A DNA stretch of 36,285 bases from Clostridia bacterium (GCA_017397065.1 JAFQKE010000013.1:1-36285); one strand, 5' to 3'. Shown: positions 1 to 8,850, numbered from the stretch's first letter. Notes: generated by a model not told the origin, from the sequence alone. Numbers and translations: made by a program.

Positions 1-515
1 TAGGTGAAACCGTTGATTCTTGAAATGATTTTAGCAGCGTCTTTGCCGAGACCGTTAAGAACTACACGGAGGGGTTCTTTACGAGCCTTGTTTGCGCTTC
101 TTGCCAAGCCGATTGCACCTTCAGCAGCAGCGAAAGATTCGTGACCTGCAAGGAATGCGAAGCACTTGGTCTCTTCACGGAGAAGCATAGAACCGAGGTT
201 ACCGTGGCCTAAACCAACCTTACGGTCATCAGCAACAGAGCCGGGGATACAGAAAGACTGTAAACCAAGACCGATTTTTTCAGCAGCCTCAGCAGCAGAC
301 TTAACTTCATCTTTAATAGCAATAGCACAACCTACAACATATGCCCAAGCGGCATTTTCAAAGCAGATAGGCTGAATACCTTTAACGATGTTATAAGCAT
401 CAACGCCTGCCTTGTCGCAGATTTCTTTAGCCTCTTCAACGGAAGCGATGCCGTGCTTTGCGAGTTCTTCGTTTATTTGTTTGATTCTTCTGTCAAAACT
501 TTCAAATAATGGCAT
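1..515 (-). CDS. GGGtGRT-family protein, N-terminal part (cut by window edge)
   Basis: The visible 171 residues begin MPLFESFDRRIKQINEEL and include GIQPICFENAAW, FCIPGSVADDRKVGLGHGN and CFAFLAGHESFAAAEGAIG. I recognise these as the N-terminal half of the GGGtGRT family, a protein of about 330 residues usually encoded beside a NifU/IscU-like scaffold in anaerobes. Its biochemical function is not established; the pairing suggests a role in iron-sulfur metabolism, which is inference. The ATG at 515 is preceded by AGGAGGAAA at 521-529. The gene lies 16 bp downstream of the scaffold gene on the same strand, so the two are probably one operon. The C-terminal half, including the name-giving GGGtGRT motif, lies outside the window. 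Confidence 0.85.
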   Translation of the reverse strand, partial: MPLFESFDRRIKQINEELAKHGIASVEEAKEICDKAGVDAYNIVKGIQPICFENAAWAYVVGCAIAIKDEVKSAAEAAEKIGLGLQSFCIPGSVADDRKVGLGHGNLGSMLLREETKCFAFLAGHESFAAAEGAIGLARSANKARKEPLRVVLNGLGKDAAKIISRINGFT

Positions 516-531
516 TATCGTTTCCTCCTAA

Positions 532-1224
532 TTATTCTTCACGGGGATCAATGAGCTTTGCGGCATCATCAACACGACCATACTGACCGCTGGCTTTTGC
601 CAATGCCTCATTAGCATCCATACCCTTTTTAATCATATCCATCATTTTGCCAAGGTGTACAAACTTGTAACCAATAATGGTGCCTTCTTCATCAACAGCA
701 ACCTTGGTTATGTAACCTTCAGCAAGCTCTAAATAACGGGGACCCTTTGCCTTGGTAGCATAGGTGGTACCGGTTTGTGAGCGAAGACCTTTACCAAGAT
801 CCTCAAGACCTGCACCAACAGGAAGACCATCTTCAGAGAATGCGGTCTGAGTACGACCGTAAACAATCTGTAAGAAGAGCTCACGCATTGCGGTGTTGAT
901 AGCATCGCAAACGAGGTCGGTGTTAAGAGCTTCAAGAAGGGTTTTGCCAATAAGAATTTCAGAAGCCATAGCGGCAGAGTGGGTCATACCGGAGCAGCCG
1001 ATGGTTTCAACCAAAGCTTCTTCAATTACGCCTTCTTTAACATTAAGGGTGAGTTTGCAAGTACCCTGCTGAGGAGCACACCAGCCAATACCATGGGTAA
1101 GACCGGAAATATCCTTAACTTCTTTAACCTGTACCCATTTACCTTCTTCCGGAATGGGAGCGGGGCCGTGATAAGCGCCCTTAGCGAGAGGACACATTTG
1201 TTCCACTTCATGAGAATAATTCAT
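532..1224 (-). CDS. NifU/IscU-like iron-sulfur cluster assembly scaffold protein
   Basis: The protein has 230 residues and is a likely scaffold for assembling Fe-S clusters before transfer to apoproteins in the cytoplasm. The U-type domain is visible as GIGWCAPQQGTC (C49, C56), ETIGCSGMTHSAAMAS (C77) and TDLVC (C106), which fits the three-cysteine pattern of NifU/IscU N-terminal domains, though with an extra Cys at 56. About 90 residues after C106 form a C-terminal extension found in the version that pairs with GGGtGRT proteins. The ATG at 1224 is chosen because AGGAGT lies 7 nt upstream (1232-1237); an in-frame TTG at 1242 would place that ribosome binding site inside the gene. It is the first gene of a two-gene unit with the GGGtGRT gene. 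Confidence 0.85.
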   Translation of the reverse strand: MNYSHEVEQMCPLAKGAYHGPAPIPEEGKWVQVKEVKDISGLTHGIGWCAPQQGTCKLTLNVKEGVIEEALVETIGCSGMTHSAAMASEILIGKTLLEALNTDLVCDAINTAMRELFLQIVYGRTQTAFSEDGLPVGAGLEDLGKGLRSQTGTTYATKAKGPRYLELAEGYITKVAVDEEGTIIGYKFVHLGKMMDMIKKGMDANEALAKASGQYGRVDDAAKLIDPREE

Positions 1225-1370
1225 AAGGGAAACTCCTTTCAATAAAATTATTTACGTTAAGCGACCTATTAAGTTAATCTCATAATAAGCCATTATATTT
1301 ATTATAAGGTCAAATGGTCGAAAATGCAAGAAAAAAACTAATATTTGTTTAAATTTTAACAAAATGACAA

Positions 1371-1394
1371 TGCACCCCCGTTACAGGAGGTGCA
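1371..1394 (-). terminator. Hairpin terminator of the lipoprotein gene
   Basis: TGCACC and GGTGCA arms form a stem with one internal mismatch that can extend to 9 bp. On the minus strand it is followed by TTGTCATTTT and lies 17 bp past the stop of the lipoprotein gene ending at 1411. The T tract is broken, so efficiency is uncertain. Confidence 0.5.
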
Positions 1395-1410
1395 AAATGT
1401 GAAATTTGGC

Positions 1411-2379
1411 TTATTCTTTTTCGCTTTTTGGAATGTAGAAAAAGTCATCCTTGTTAATTACTTTGTTCACAAGTGAAGATTTAAATTTGCGAATCATTTT
1501 AAAATATGCTGTAAGCTTTGTTTTCATTGCCTCACCTGAAATGAAATCGGGTTTGCAAGCCGATAAAAACTCTTCGCCATAAACATCATCGGTTAAAAGG
1601 TTATGCTTTTTACCCAGCTTTACGGTATCCTTAGAATTTTGGGATTTTTTTAAGGAGCTTTCGATATCCTTCAAAAGAGTTTTTATAACGTCGGGATTAT
1701 TCTCTATATATTCTGCATTACCAATAACGCAGTAGGTAATTATGGAGGGATGGTTGAATTTTTTTGCAAGCTCATCGGTTATGTTGTAGCTTTTAAGTCC
1801 CTTTATTTCAGATTTTACGGCAGCCGCTTCGGCCGAGGTTAATAAAGCAAAATCAGCCTTTTCGCTTTTAAAAGATTCTTTCAGGCTGTATATATCATCA
1901 GCATAATTAAACTCAATATTTTGGCGTAGTGTTAATCCGTAACCCTTAATAAGATATTCAAAAACATTTGATATCAGAGAATCACGTTCGGTGAGGAAAA
2001 CAGTTTTGTCTTTAAGATTTGAAAGATCGGTAAGATCTTCGGTTGAAACAAGCTCAAAACCACCAACCGAAATTCCTGCAATTACCTTAATTTTAGGATT
2101 AGCTTTTTTGTAAATGTTGCAGGCTGTATCAATTGGTACAACCGCAATGTCACATTCGCCATCTGTTAGCAAATGACGGATTCGGTTAGGAAGATTAACA
2201 GGATTGCAAACGTAGCTTACATTGCCCTCGCTTTTTTCAATCATATGTGAAAGCAGGGCGGTGGGTGAGTTCATAACACCTGCGATACGCACCTTGGTGG
2301 GCTCGGCCTTTCCGCCGCATCCTACAAGGGCAGAAATTGTTAAAATAACGGATAGTAAAATAGCAATAAATCGCTTCAT
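1411..2379 (-). CDS. Periplasmic-binding-like lipoprotein (NMT1/SsuA-type, orphan)
   Basis: The 322-residue protein starts with a lipoprotein signal (hydrophobic residues 4-18, lipobox LVGC with Cys21). The body resembles NMT1/THI5/SsuA-like substrate-binding proteins of ABC transporters: KVRIAGVMNSPTALL near the N-terminus, then GECDIAVVPIDTACNIYKKA and a KADFALLTSAEAAA segment. It would bind a small solute outside the membrane; the substrate cannot be read. The ATG at 2379 has GGAAGG 6 nt upstream. No permease or ATPase gene is adjacent, so it is an orphan here. It follows the transglutaminase gene on the same strand after a 121-bp gap that contains two hairpins, so it may be transcribed separately. 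Confidence 0.75.
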   Translation of the reverse strand: MKRFIAILLSVILTISALVGCGGKAEPTKVRIAGVMNSPTALLSHMIEKSEGNVSYVCNPVNLPNRIRHLLTDGECDIAVVPIDTACNIYKKANPKIKVIAGISVGGFELVSTEDLTDLSNLKDKTVFLTERDSLISNVFEYLIKGYGLTLRQNIEFNYADDIYSLKESFKSEKADFALLTSAEAAAVKSEIKGLKSYNITDELAKKFNHPSIITYCVIGNAEYIENNPDVIKTLLKDIESSLKKSQNSKDTVKLGKKHNLLTDDVYGEEFLSACKPDFISGEAMKTKLTAYFKMIRKFKSSLVNKVINKDDFFYIPKSEKE

Positions 2380-2399
2380 AAAAAACCTTCCTTAACATA

Positions 2400-2429
2400 T
2401 TAAGGGCTACGAAAGCTCGCAACCCTTAA
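2400..2429. other. Inverted repeat in the 5' region of the lipoprotein gene
   Basis: TTAAGGG at 2400-2406 pairs with CCCTTAA at 2423-2429 and encloses a small CGA/TCG hairpin. It sits 20 bp upstream of the lipoprotein start. On the plus strand it is followed by a T-run, on the minus strand it is preceded by an A-run and followed by ATATGTT. It could be a leader hairpin or part of a terminator; nothing decides between these. Confidence 0.35.
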
Positions 2430-2460
2430 ACGTTTTTTAGAATTTACACAAATGTCAAAT

Positions 2461-2487
2461 GACGAAACGATGCCTTAAAATTTCGTC
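2461..2487 (-). terminator. Weak hairpin after the transglutaminase gene
   Basis: GACGAAA and TTTCGTC form a 7-bp stem 14 bp past the transglutaminase stop codon, followed on the minus strand by ATTTGACATTTG. It may end the moxR operon, but it has no clear T-run. Confidence 0.3.
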
Positions 2488-2500
2488 TGATTTCAATTTT

Positions 2501-5059
2501 TTAGCCTAGATTATCAATAAGCTTAAACTGAATTTTATCTTCCAGAGAAAGACCTTTGGGGGATTCTTTTCTATATTCTGCTATAAGGCTTTCAAGGTAT
2601 TTTATTTCATCCTCGGAGAGACCGTACTCGCTGAAACGATATTTAAGGAAAATATTCATCGCTTTGAGATGCTTTTCAGGTGCGATAACGGTACTTTCAC
2701 TTGAAGCCTTGCGTGCAAATTCAAGATAGGGGAGATGCTCGGTATTAACGATGTTTTCAAAGGTTAACAACCGCATATAATATTTGTAAATCGACTCAAT
2801 CTTGCGTTTGTAATCGCTTGAGGTTATATTCTTTTTAAGGATACTCAGCTTAATTGCACGTTTGATAAGCAAAACAACAAACACAAGAAGCAGTAAAACA
2901 ATAAATATCGCAATTGTTAAACCAACAAAGATAAAGAAGTATTTAATAATTGCAAAAATTGTTTGTAAGAACGAACCGGATGAATCCTCTTCCTCCAGCT
3001 TAACTTCGGGATCCTCCTCAAGATATTCGGGCAACATTATTTCTTCGTTTGGATCGTCTTGTAATGACTCTTCTTCTCCCGGCTCAAGCTCCTCTTCGAT
3101 AGCGGCGTCTGATGAATCAAAGTTATCCTCATTCATATCAAACTCGTCAAGCAGACTGCCCTCAAAAAATCCAGGAGTAGCTTCAATGGGAATCCAACCA
3201 TAGTTGTTTTCGTAAATCTCAACCCAAGCGTGGGCATTCAGGTCGGTAAGATCCATTGAATAGTAACCCTCATCATCTGTGGGTTTGGCGTTTTGGAAAT
3301 CATCAGGGGTAATAACATAACCCTCTACATAACGTGCGGGAACCTTTGCCATACGGAGCATTACGGTCATTGCCGTTGCATAGTGAGCGGCATAGCCTTT
3401 TTTGTTATCGAGCAATAACCACTCAACAAAATCACGATCCGTCGGCATTGTGGGAGTTAAAAGAGAATATTCAATATTAGCGTTTAGATATTCTCTTATG
3501 CGGTCGGCGATTGCAATATTTGATTGAGCAACACCCTTGCCTTTATAACCATATCCCGTTCCGTTTTCAAGGCCCTCGACAATGGTCTCAACCTCCGGAA
3601 TACTGTTTGGAAGTTTAGTGTAGTTGTATTTTACGTATTTAGAATACTCTTTCCATATTGAGGAGAACTCTTTATTATCAAAAAGCGGACTTTGTTTAAC
3701 CATAAACAGGTTTGAAGTGTCTACATAAGAATTATAAGAGTAGCTTGATTTGCTGTCCGGTTCAACAAAGGAATCGCCGCTTAAATCAAAACTGCTGGGA
3801 ATTGTGGGAACATAAGCGGTAAAGGCATAATCCTTTTTACGGCGTAAATTGCTTATGGTAATTGTAGCGGCGGCTTTTTCAACAAAAGTATTGCGTTCGG
3901 CAATGCTTTCAAGAGCCTTGCCTTGCATATTTTGTGGATAGTATCCGCTAGATTCAAAGGAATCCTCCAACCAATCATAGTTTGGATCAATTTGGTTTGG
4001 CATCCAGGAATCACCGGTATATTCTCCGCCGATGTAGCCACGCAAATAGTTTTGCTCTCCCATAGGAGCTGTAACGGTTAGATACCGCCTATCCTTAATA
4101 ATGCGGTCGCCTAGTTGGTAAAGTCTACCCTCACGCATACTGCCGTCATTATCAAGTCCAAAAATATAATCAATAAGATCGGTTACATAATTTTTTAAAT
4201 CGCCACGTAAGGCTTTCATATCCTCAGGGCGGCTATAGCCGGCAAGACCTACAAGAAAATGACCTAACGAGAAGGTAACAAATGTTATAATTGCAACAAT
4301 TATACCTATTGTGGCAATCAGCGTTTGCTTTTTTTCGGCTACCGTTGTTTTGCTTTTCTTTTTGTCTTTTCTACGCTTTTTAATTTTTCTTACAATGGTT
4401 GAGCTATGCATTGCAAAAACGCCCATCCAACCTGCAAGCATCGAAGCAAAACAAAAATGATTAGGAACCATACCAAATGCGGCACCTATTTCGAACAGGG
4501 GGAATGTTATAAGAAAAACGAAAAAGAAATTGATTTTTCTTACGGTGAAATAGCTAACGCCTGTAATTACCAAAAGTGAGAGAAGTAAAAGCACAAAGGT
4601 GGTATCAACCTTCATAGCTTCGCTAAAGGTGTATGAAAGCTCGGGTACGGACCAGAGCATATATTTAGCTATGCTAACCAGAACAAAATCTCTTACGTAT
4701 TCAAAACCTGAAACAGTAAGACCCCAACCTATGACGGTGGTTGCAACGATTGCCGCAAGTATTCCAAGGACAGAGTACCTTACAAACTTTTTGGGCAACT
4801 GGTATATAATGTTAAGCAACAATCCAAAAACAAGCGCCACAACAAAAAGAAATACTTTGTGGTACTCTATTTTAAAGGTTGATGTAAACGTGAATATTCC
4901 ACCAAGGGCAATAGCCATAGATAAAATATAGTTAAGCAGTGTGCCGAATATAACCGAAATCGCTTTGCTTCCGGTGGTTTTACTGCCACGGTACTCAAAA
5001 TTAACACCGGTGTCAAGGATGGGCTTTAAAGTTTCTGTGTTTGTTGATTTATTTTTCAT
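2501..5059 (-). CDS. Membrane transglutaminase-like protein (TgpA type) lacking the catalytic Cys
   Basis: The 852-residue protein has the TgpA layout: about six membrane helices in residues 40-290, an extracytoplasmic region, a transglutaminase-core domain around residues 515-640, a Glu/Asp-rich linker (about 645-700), one more membrane helix (about 710-740) and a cytoplasmic tail. The core motif reads GYAAHYATAM followed by VPARYVEGY. The position normally held by the nucleophilic Cys is Ala557 (codon GCC). The His (H610 in NAHAWVEIY) and an acidic residue (E626 in IEATPGF, where Asp is usual) remain. Transglutaminase chemistry is therefore doubtful, and a binding or structural role is possible. 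The ribosome binding site AGGAGG overlaps the end of the DUF58 gene, showing tight coupling. MoxR-DUF58-transglutaminase trios are a common conserved unit linked to envelope functions. Confidence 0.85.
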   Translation of the reverse strand: MKNKSTNTETLKPILDTGVNFEYRGSKTTGSKAISVIFGTLLNYILSMAIALGGIFTFTSTFKIEYHKVFLFVVALVFGLLLNIIYQLPKKFVRYSVLGILAAIVATTVIGWGLTVSGFEYVRDFVLVSIAKYMLWSVPELSYTFSEAMKVDTTFVLLLLSLLVITGVSYFTVRKINFFFVFLITFPLFEIGAAFGMVPNHFCFASMLAGWMGVFAMHSSTIVRKIKKRRKDKKKSKTTVAEKKQTLIATIGIIVAIITFVTFSLGHFLVGLAGYSRPEDMKALRGDLKNYVTDLIDYIFGLDNDGSMREGRLYQLGDRIIKDRRYLTVTAPMGEQNYLRGYIGGEYTGDSWMPNQIDPNYDWLEDSFESSGYYPQNMQGKALESIAERNTFVEKAAATITISNLRRKKDYAFTAYVPTIPSSFDLSGDSFVEPDSKSSYSYNSYVDTSNLFMVKQSPLFDNKEFSSIWKEYSKYVKYNYTKLPNSIPEVETIVEGLENGTGYGYKGKGVAQSNIAIADRIREYLNANIEYSLLTPTMPTDRDFVEWLLLDNKKGYAAHYATAMTVMLRMAKVPARYVEGYVITPDDFQNAKPTDDEGYYSMDLTDLNAHAWVEIYENNYGWIPIEATPGFFEGSLLDEFDMNEDNFDSSDAAIEEELEPGEEESLQDDPNEEIMLPEYLEEDPEVKLEEEDSSGSFLQTIFAIIKYFFIFVGLTIAIFIVLLLLVFVVLLIKRAIKLSILKKNITSSDYKRKIESIYKYYMRLLTFENIVNTEHLPYLEFARKASSESTVIAPEKHLKAMNIFLKYRFSEYGLSEDEIKYLESLIAEYRKESPKGLSLEDKIQFKLIDNLG

Positions 5060-5072
5060 TCAAAGCCACCTC

Positions 5073-6245
5073 CTAAAGCATAATTCCGGCAAGCGAGTCG
5101 GAAACATTTTCAGGATTTACATTGAAAAACTGCATTAAACCGGCAGTGCCTTCGGCATTTTCAAGCTCGTCACCGATTTTAAAAACGGAGTAGAAAGTGG
5201 AGTAGGACATTTCGCCTAAATCGCTTAAAGCAGAGGCGTTTTGCAATGCGGTGATGTATGCGACGTGCGAGCAGACAGGTCGATCCTTTTTCCAAAAATC
5301 CAAAGAACCACCTTCACTATCAATACCGCAAGATAGCATAAGACCGAGTGCAGCAAACATATCATCGGTATCTTTGATTTCTTCATCAAAAAAGCGAGTG
5401 CTCTTAGGGTCATACCAACAAATATGATGTATAATTTCTGCCTCACAAAGGAAGTTTGAAAGATTAAAAGCAGTTTCAATAACGGCATCAATATCTTTAA
5501 GCAGATTTTCACTGCTTGGAGATGCAAGCTCAGGAATAATGGAGATACTGTTGTTTATGGGGAGGCTGTAATCCTTAACCATAAGATTATCCTGTTTACT
5601 GCTCAGCTTCCAATGTATGCGGTTGAGCTTATCACCACCTATATAGTCACGGATGGCGAAAACTTCTGAGGGGTCATCACCCTTTTTGCTCTTTGAAAAA
5701 ACGTCAGAATCAACCCCCAAAAGGGTGTTTGGACGAATATCCATCGTCAAGGGGTGAAGCTCAGGTAAAAATGTTATTTCGTAGCTTTGGTTTATTTTGA
5801 ATTTAAAGCGGAACAAACGAAAATAATCGTGCATATAAATGTTGTGCAAATCTACTTTTACAACGCCAACGTGGTTAGAGCTTATATCAAAGCTGGATGT
5901 TTGATTAGTAAGGGCGTGAAGCGGAAAGGTGATTTCTGTTTTTTCAGGTTCAGAGGAAAACGCTCCACAATATGTAATGGTAGCACGGAGTGATGGAAGA
6001 GCTATAAAAGAAAGATTTTTTAAATGTATTTTCATTGAAACAGCCTGCCCCTTAGTGGAAAGAGTGGTCGGGGGCTCAATTTTTATTCTTGTAAGTATTC
6101 TGGCAAGCAGTAAAAGCAAGAATAAAAAAATCGGTAGGGCAAGGGTTACAATGAACAGAAGTAAAGATAGCGAATCAACGTACATAACTACAAACAGACC
6201 TGTAATTACAACGAAGAGTGCATATATAAGTCTGATTTTTGCCAT
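5073..6245 (-). CDS. DUF58 domain-containing membrane protein
   Basis: The 390-residue protein has two N-terminal membrane helices (about residues 5-22 and 25-50), a beta-rich middle part and a DUF58 motif RDYIGGDKLNRIHWK near residues 197-212. DUF58 proteins often carry a vWA-like fold after this motif and work with MoxR AAA+ ATPases; their direct role is unclear. It lies between the MoxR gene (42-bp gap) and the transglutaminase gene (13-bp gap), all on the minus strand. The ATG at 6245 is preceded by a GAGG ribosome binding site. Identification rests on the motif, the length and the neighbours. Confidence 0.85.
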   Translation of the reverse strand: MAKIRLIYALFVVITGLFVVMYVDSLSLLLFIVTLALPIFLFLLLLLARILTRIKIEPPTTLSTKGQAVSMKIHLKNLSFIALPSLRATITYCGAFSSEPEKTEITFPLHALTNQTSSFDISSNHVGVVKVDLHNIYMHDYFRLFRFKFKINQSYEITFLPELHPLTMDIRPNTLLGVDSDVFSKSKKGDDPSEVFAIRDYIGGDKLNRIHWKLSSKQDNLMVKDYSLPINNSISIIPELASPSSENLLKDIDAVIETAFNLSNFLCEAEIIHHICWYDPKSTRFFDEEIKDTDDMFAALGLMLSCGIDSEGGSLDFWKKDRPVCSHVAYITALQNASALSDLGEMSYSTFYSVFKIGDELENAEGTAGLMQFFNVNPENVSDSLAGIML

Positions 6246-6287
6246 TATAAAACCTCACAAATAGTTTGAATAAATGAAGAGTCTAGG

Positions 6288-7250
6288 TTAACCTTCAATT
6301 TTGGGTAGGGGAACGGTTTTAAGAATGTTATTTAAAACGGCATCAATAGTTGTTCCATTTACTCTAGCTTTAGGACTTAAAATTACACGGTGAGCTGCAG
6401 CATCGCCAAAAACAGCGGCAATATCATCGGGAATAACATAATTTCTACCTTTAACAAATGCGTAAGCACGTGCAAGACGAGCGGTTGAAATAGAACCACG
6501 GGGGCTCATTCCAAGCTCCAACATCTCGTCGTTTCTGGTAGCCTCTGCGAGCTCTGCAATGTAATGATAGTTAGCATCACTAACAAAAACTTCTTCAGCC
6601 ATTTGCTGCATTTCAACAATATCAGCGGCCGAAGCAACCTCATTAACATCCTCTAAGGGATTGCGATTCTGCTTGCCCTTTAAAATTTCATATTCGCTGT
6701 CAACATCAGGGTAACCCATAGAAACCTTAACCATAAAGCGGTCAAGCTGAGATTCGGGTAGCATCTGTGTACCAATAGAACCAATAGGATTCTGGGTTGC
6801 AATAACTATGTAGGGCTTGGGTAACTCTCTTGTAATACCATCAACGGTAACCTTGCCCTCTTCCATAACCTCCAAAAGTGCAGACTGAGTTTTACTTGAG
6901 GTACGGTTGATTTCATCGGCAAGGAAAAGATTACAAATAGCGGCACCGGGCTTGTATGTAAAGCTGTCGGTATCCTTGTTATAAACCGAGAAGCCGGTAA
7001 CATCGGTAGGAAGTACGTCGGGGGTGAACTGCAAACGCTGATGATTAAGATTCATAGCTCTTGAGAATGCAAGAGCCATTGTTGTTTTACCAACACCGGG
7101 AATATCATCAAGCAAAACGTGACCTCTTGCAAGGAATGCGATAAGAAGTCGGTCAATAATATCGTTCTTACCAATAATAACCTTTTTAACCTCGTTTGAA
7201 ATAGCTATAGCTTTTTGTTGTAACTCATTAAATTTTGCTTGGTCGTTCAT
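6288..7250 (-). CDS. MoxR-family AAA+ ATPase
   Basis: The 320-residue protein has Walker A PGVGKTT (residues 51-57), Walker B LFLADE (108-113) and the sensor segment ATQNP (151-155), followed by the lid region LGMSPRGSISTARLARAYA typical of MoxR/RavA proteins. It is a cytoplasmic AAA+ ATPase thought to act as a chaperone on proteins with vWA or DUF58 domains. The ATG at 7250 is preferred because AAAGGAG lies 8 nt upstream (7259-7265); the frame stays open to 7292 but an upstream start would overlap this site. It is the promoter-proximal gene of the MoxR-DUF58-transglutaminase operon. Confidence 0.9.
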   Translation of the reverse strand: MNDQAKFNELQQKAIAISNEVKKVIIGKNDIIDRLLIAFLARGHVLLDDIPGVGKTTMALAFSRAMNLNHQRLQFTPDVLPTDVTGFSVYNKDTDSFTYKPGAAICNLFLADEINRTSSKTQSALLEVMEEGKVTVDGITRELPKPYIVIATQNPIGSIGTQMLPESQLDRFMVKVSMGYPDVDSEYEILKGKQNRNPLEDVNEVASAADIVEMQQMAEEVFVSDANYHYIAELAEATRNDEMLELGMSPRGSISTARLARAYAFVKGRNYVIPDDIAAVFGDAAAHRVILSPKARVNGTTIDAVLNNILKTVPLPKIEG

Positions 7251-7286
7251 AAATATTTCTCCTTTAAAAATATACCAAATTTTTTT

Positions 7287-7306
7287 ACGCATAATAACGC
7301 ATTATA
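7287..7306 (-). promoter_or_regulatory. Tandem 10-bp repeat over the moxR -10 element
   Basis: ACGCATAATA is followed directly by ACGCATTATA. On the minus strand the second unit includes TATAAT, a likely -10 for moxR, although the -35 (TTTTTA at 17 bp) is poor. A 10-bp tandem repeat on the -10 suggests a possible regulator site; this is inference. Confidence 0.35.
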
Positions 7307-7446
7307 ACTTTTATATTTTATCATAAAAAGAGATTTTTGCCTAGATATATTTCAAACAAAAAATACTATTGAATTTTATATATATCTACTAACTGTGTTT
7401 TAGAGATTTTCACTATATGGGTGAAGTAAAAACAACAATGGTGATG

Positions 7447-7480
7447 TTGTTTTCTCCTTTTAATTTTGCTAAAATATAAT
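7447..7480 (+). promoter_or_regulatory. Probable promoter of the XRE regulator gene
   Basis: TTGTTT at 7447-7452 is followed after 17 bp by TAAAAT (7470-7475); TATAAT overlaps at 7475-7480. The gene start is 43 bp downstream. Confidence 0.45.
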
Positions 7481-7522
7481 CAGAAGAAGCGCTGATTCAA
7501 ATTATTTAAGTGAGGTTTTAAA

Positions 7523-8638
7523 ATGAAACTGCAATTTGGAGAAACTTTAAAAAAACTACGTAAAGGTAAAGATATTACCCAAGAAAAGCTTTCTGAAATT
7601 TTAGGAATATCAGCACAGTCAATTTCACGTTGGGAACTGGGAGTTTGTTATCCGGATGTTGAATTATTACCCATTATAGCAAACTATTTTGGCGTTAGTA
7701 TTGATAAATTGTTAGCAAATGATAACATTTCTAAAAAAGAAGATAGAGAGCATTTTAATATCAGATATCAGGAATTTGAATATGGAAGTAAAGAGCAATT
7801 GGAGTTTGCAAAAGAATACTGCCATAAATATCCAAATGATGATTTTTATGTATGGAGTTATTGTTGTGTGCTTTCTACATATATTTTAAAGAATAGGGGA
7901 TCCGGCACCAAGTACCTGCCATTACTTAGAAAAAATACCGAAAGGTTGCTCGAAAATGCTCATTATCGTAATTCGGCACTAGAGTTGATGATAGCGGCTT
8001 GCAATGAAGACGAGCTGGATAGCTGGCTTGATTTTTGTCCATATCTATCTATTTTTAACAGACGTGGGGCACTTGTTTCACGCTATAATCGTAGAATGGA
8101 TTATGAGCGAATGTATATTCATCAGGGGTTAGAAGCCTTGGAGAGTTATTCGAATCAGTTGGATAGACGTTATCCTGATTCATTCGGAGCAGCACGAAAA
8201 GCAGAATATCATAAAAAGATTTTAAATATAATTGAGAATTTCGGTGATGGAATCGAGCCACCTGACGGATGGAAGCTTTTTTATGCATATAAACAACTTG
8301 TGCTTTCGGCTTGCCTTTTTGGTGATGGCAAAATCGATGAGGGATGGCAGGAGTTTGGTTCTGCTATAGATAAGTATAAATATATTTTTAGCTTAAATCA
8401 GGATTATCTGGATATTGGCGGAGAGTTATTTTCTAACTTAAAGGTAAATAAAGGTTGGACCGAAGCAATCAGCGAAAAGGGCGAGAAATTTGATTTGTTT
8501 GGTAGAGGTTATTTGTCATTTTACAGTGCTGATTTTCTTTATAATTTCTTAACAAATCCCAGATGGGCGTGGTTTAATAGTGTAAGAGACGACCCTCGCT
8601 TTGTTCAGGCAGTAAATTGGGCAGAAAGCAAACGATAA
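7523..8638 (+). CDS. XRE-family transcriptional regulator with long C-terminal domain
   Basis: The 371-residue protein has an N-terminal Cro/C1-type helix-turn-helix (about residues 5-62: LKKLRKGKDITQEKLSEIL, then SISRWELG and YFGVSIDKLL). The remaining 300 residues are alpha-helical and Trp/Tyr-rich, perhaps TPR-like, without a domain I can name. It is probably a cytoplasmic DNA-binding regulator whose C-terminal part senses a ligand or partner. It is monocistronic and divergent from the moxR operon across 272 bp, so it could regulate that operon, itself, or a distant target. Confidence 0.8.
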   Translation: MKLQFGETLKKLRKGKDITQEKLSEILGISAQSISRWELGVCYPDVELLPIIANYFGVSIDKLLANDNISKKEDREHFNIRYQEFEYGSKEQLEFAKEYCHKYPNDDFYVWSYCCVLSTYILKNRGSGTKYLPLLRKNTERLLENAHYRNSALELMIAACNEDELDSWLDFCPYLSIFNRRGALVSRYNRRMDYERMYIHQGLEALESYSNQLDRRYPDSFGAARKAEYHKKILNIIENFGDGIEPPDGWKLFYAYKQLVLSACLFGDGKIDEGWQEFGSAIDKYKYIFSLNQDYLDIGGELFSNLKVNKGWTEAISEKGEKFDLFGRGYLSFYSADFLYNFLTNPRWAWFNSVRDDPRFVQAVNWAESKR

Positions 8639-8640
8639 TT

Positions 8641-8850
8641 TTAGCTTACAATTTAAAACGATCAGAGGCTAGCCTCACTATCGGTGACTTCGTCACATTT
8701 TTAAAAGATAGATAAATTGTTGTTTATATGCCTTCCCCTTGATGGGGAAGGGGGACCGCTTTAGCGGTGGATGAGGTGAAAAATCCGTTAATTTAAAGGC
8801 TTTTTTACGGGCAGTCGAGGACGCCTGCCCCTACGGTATCACCCAAAAAT
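8641..8850. repeat. Hairpin-rich intergenic repeat-like block
   Basis: This gap of about 320 bp has no convincing gene. It holds four compact inverted repeats: GAGGCTAGCCTC (8665-8676, perfect palindrome), GTGAC/GTCAC (8684-8696), CCTTCCCC/GGGGAAGG (8731-8751) followed at once by ACCGC/GCGGT (8755-8768), and GGGCAG/CTGCCC (8809-8830). The CCTTCCCC...GGATGAGG and GGGCAG...CTGCCCCTACG patterns resemble dispersed intergenic elements I know from gut Firmicutes genomes. Copy number cannot be judged from one window. The first part shares TAGCTTACA and ACTATCGGT with the potA-potB gap. Confidence 0.5.
8684..8701 (+). terminator. Possible terminator of the XRE gene
   Basis: A 5-bp GTGAC/GTCAC stem with a TTC loop is followed by ATTTTT, 46 bp past the XRE stop codon. 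It is short but has the right form. Confidence 0.4.

Noticed and set aside
1225..1242. TTG start at 1242 for the Fe-S scaffold gene
   Set aside because: It would put the clear AGGAGT ribosome binding site inside the coding region; ATG at 1224 is correctly spaced.
979..1245. Open frame on the plus strand opposite the Fe-S scaffold gene
   Set aside because: It is antisense to a well-supported gene, has no ribosome binding site and no protein-like composition.
2862..3203. Ser-rich open frame on the plus strand
   Set aside because: It is the antisense of the Glu/Asp-rich linker of the transglutaminase-like protein, which explains the Ser bias.
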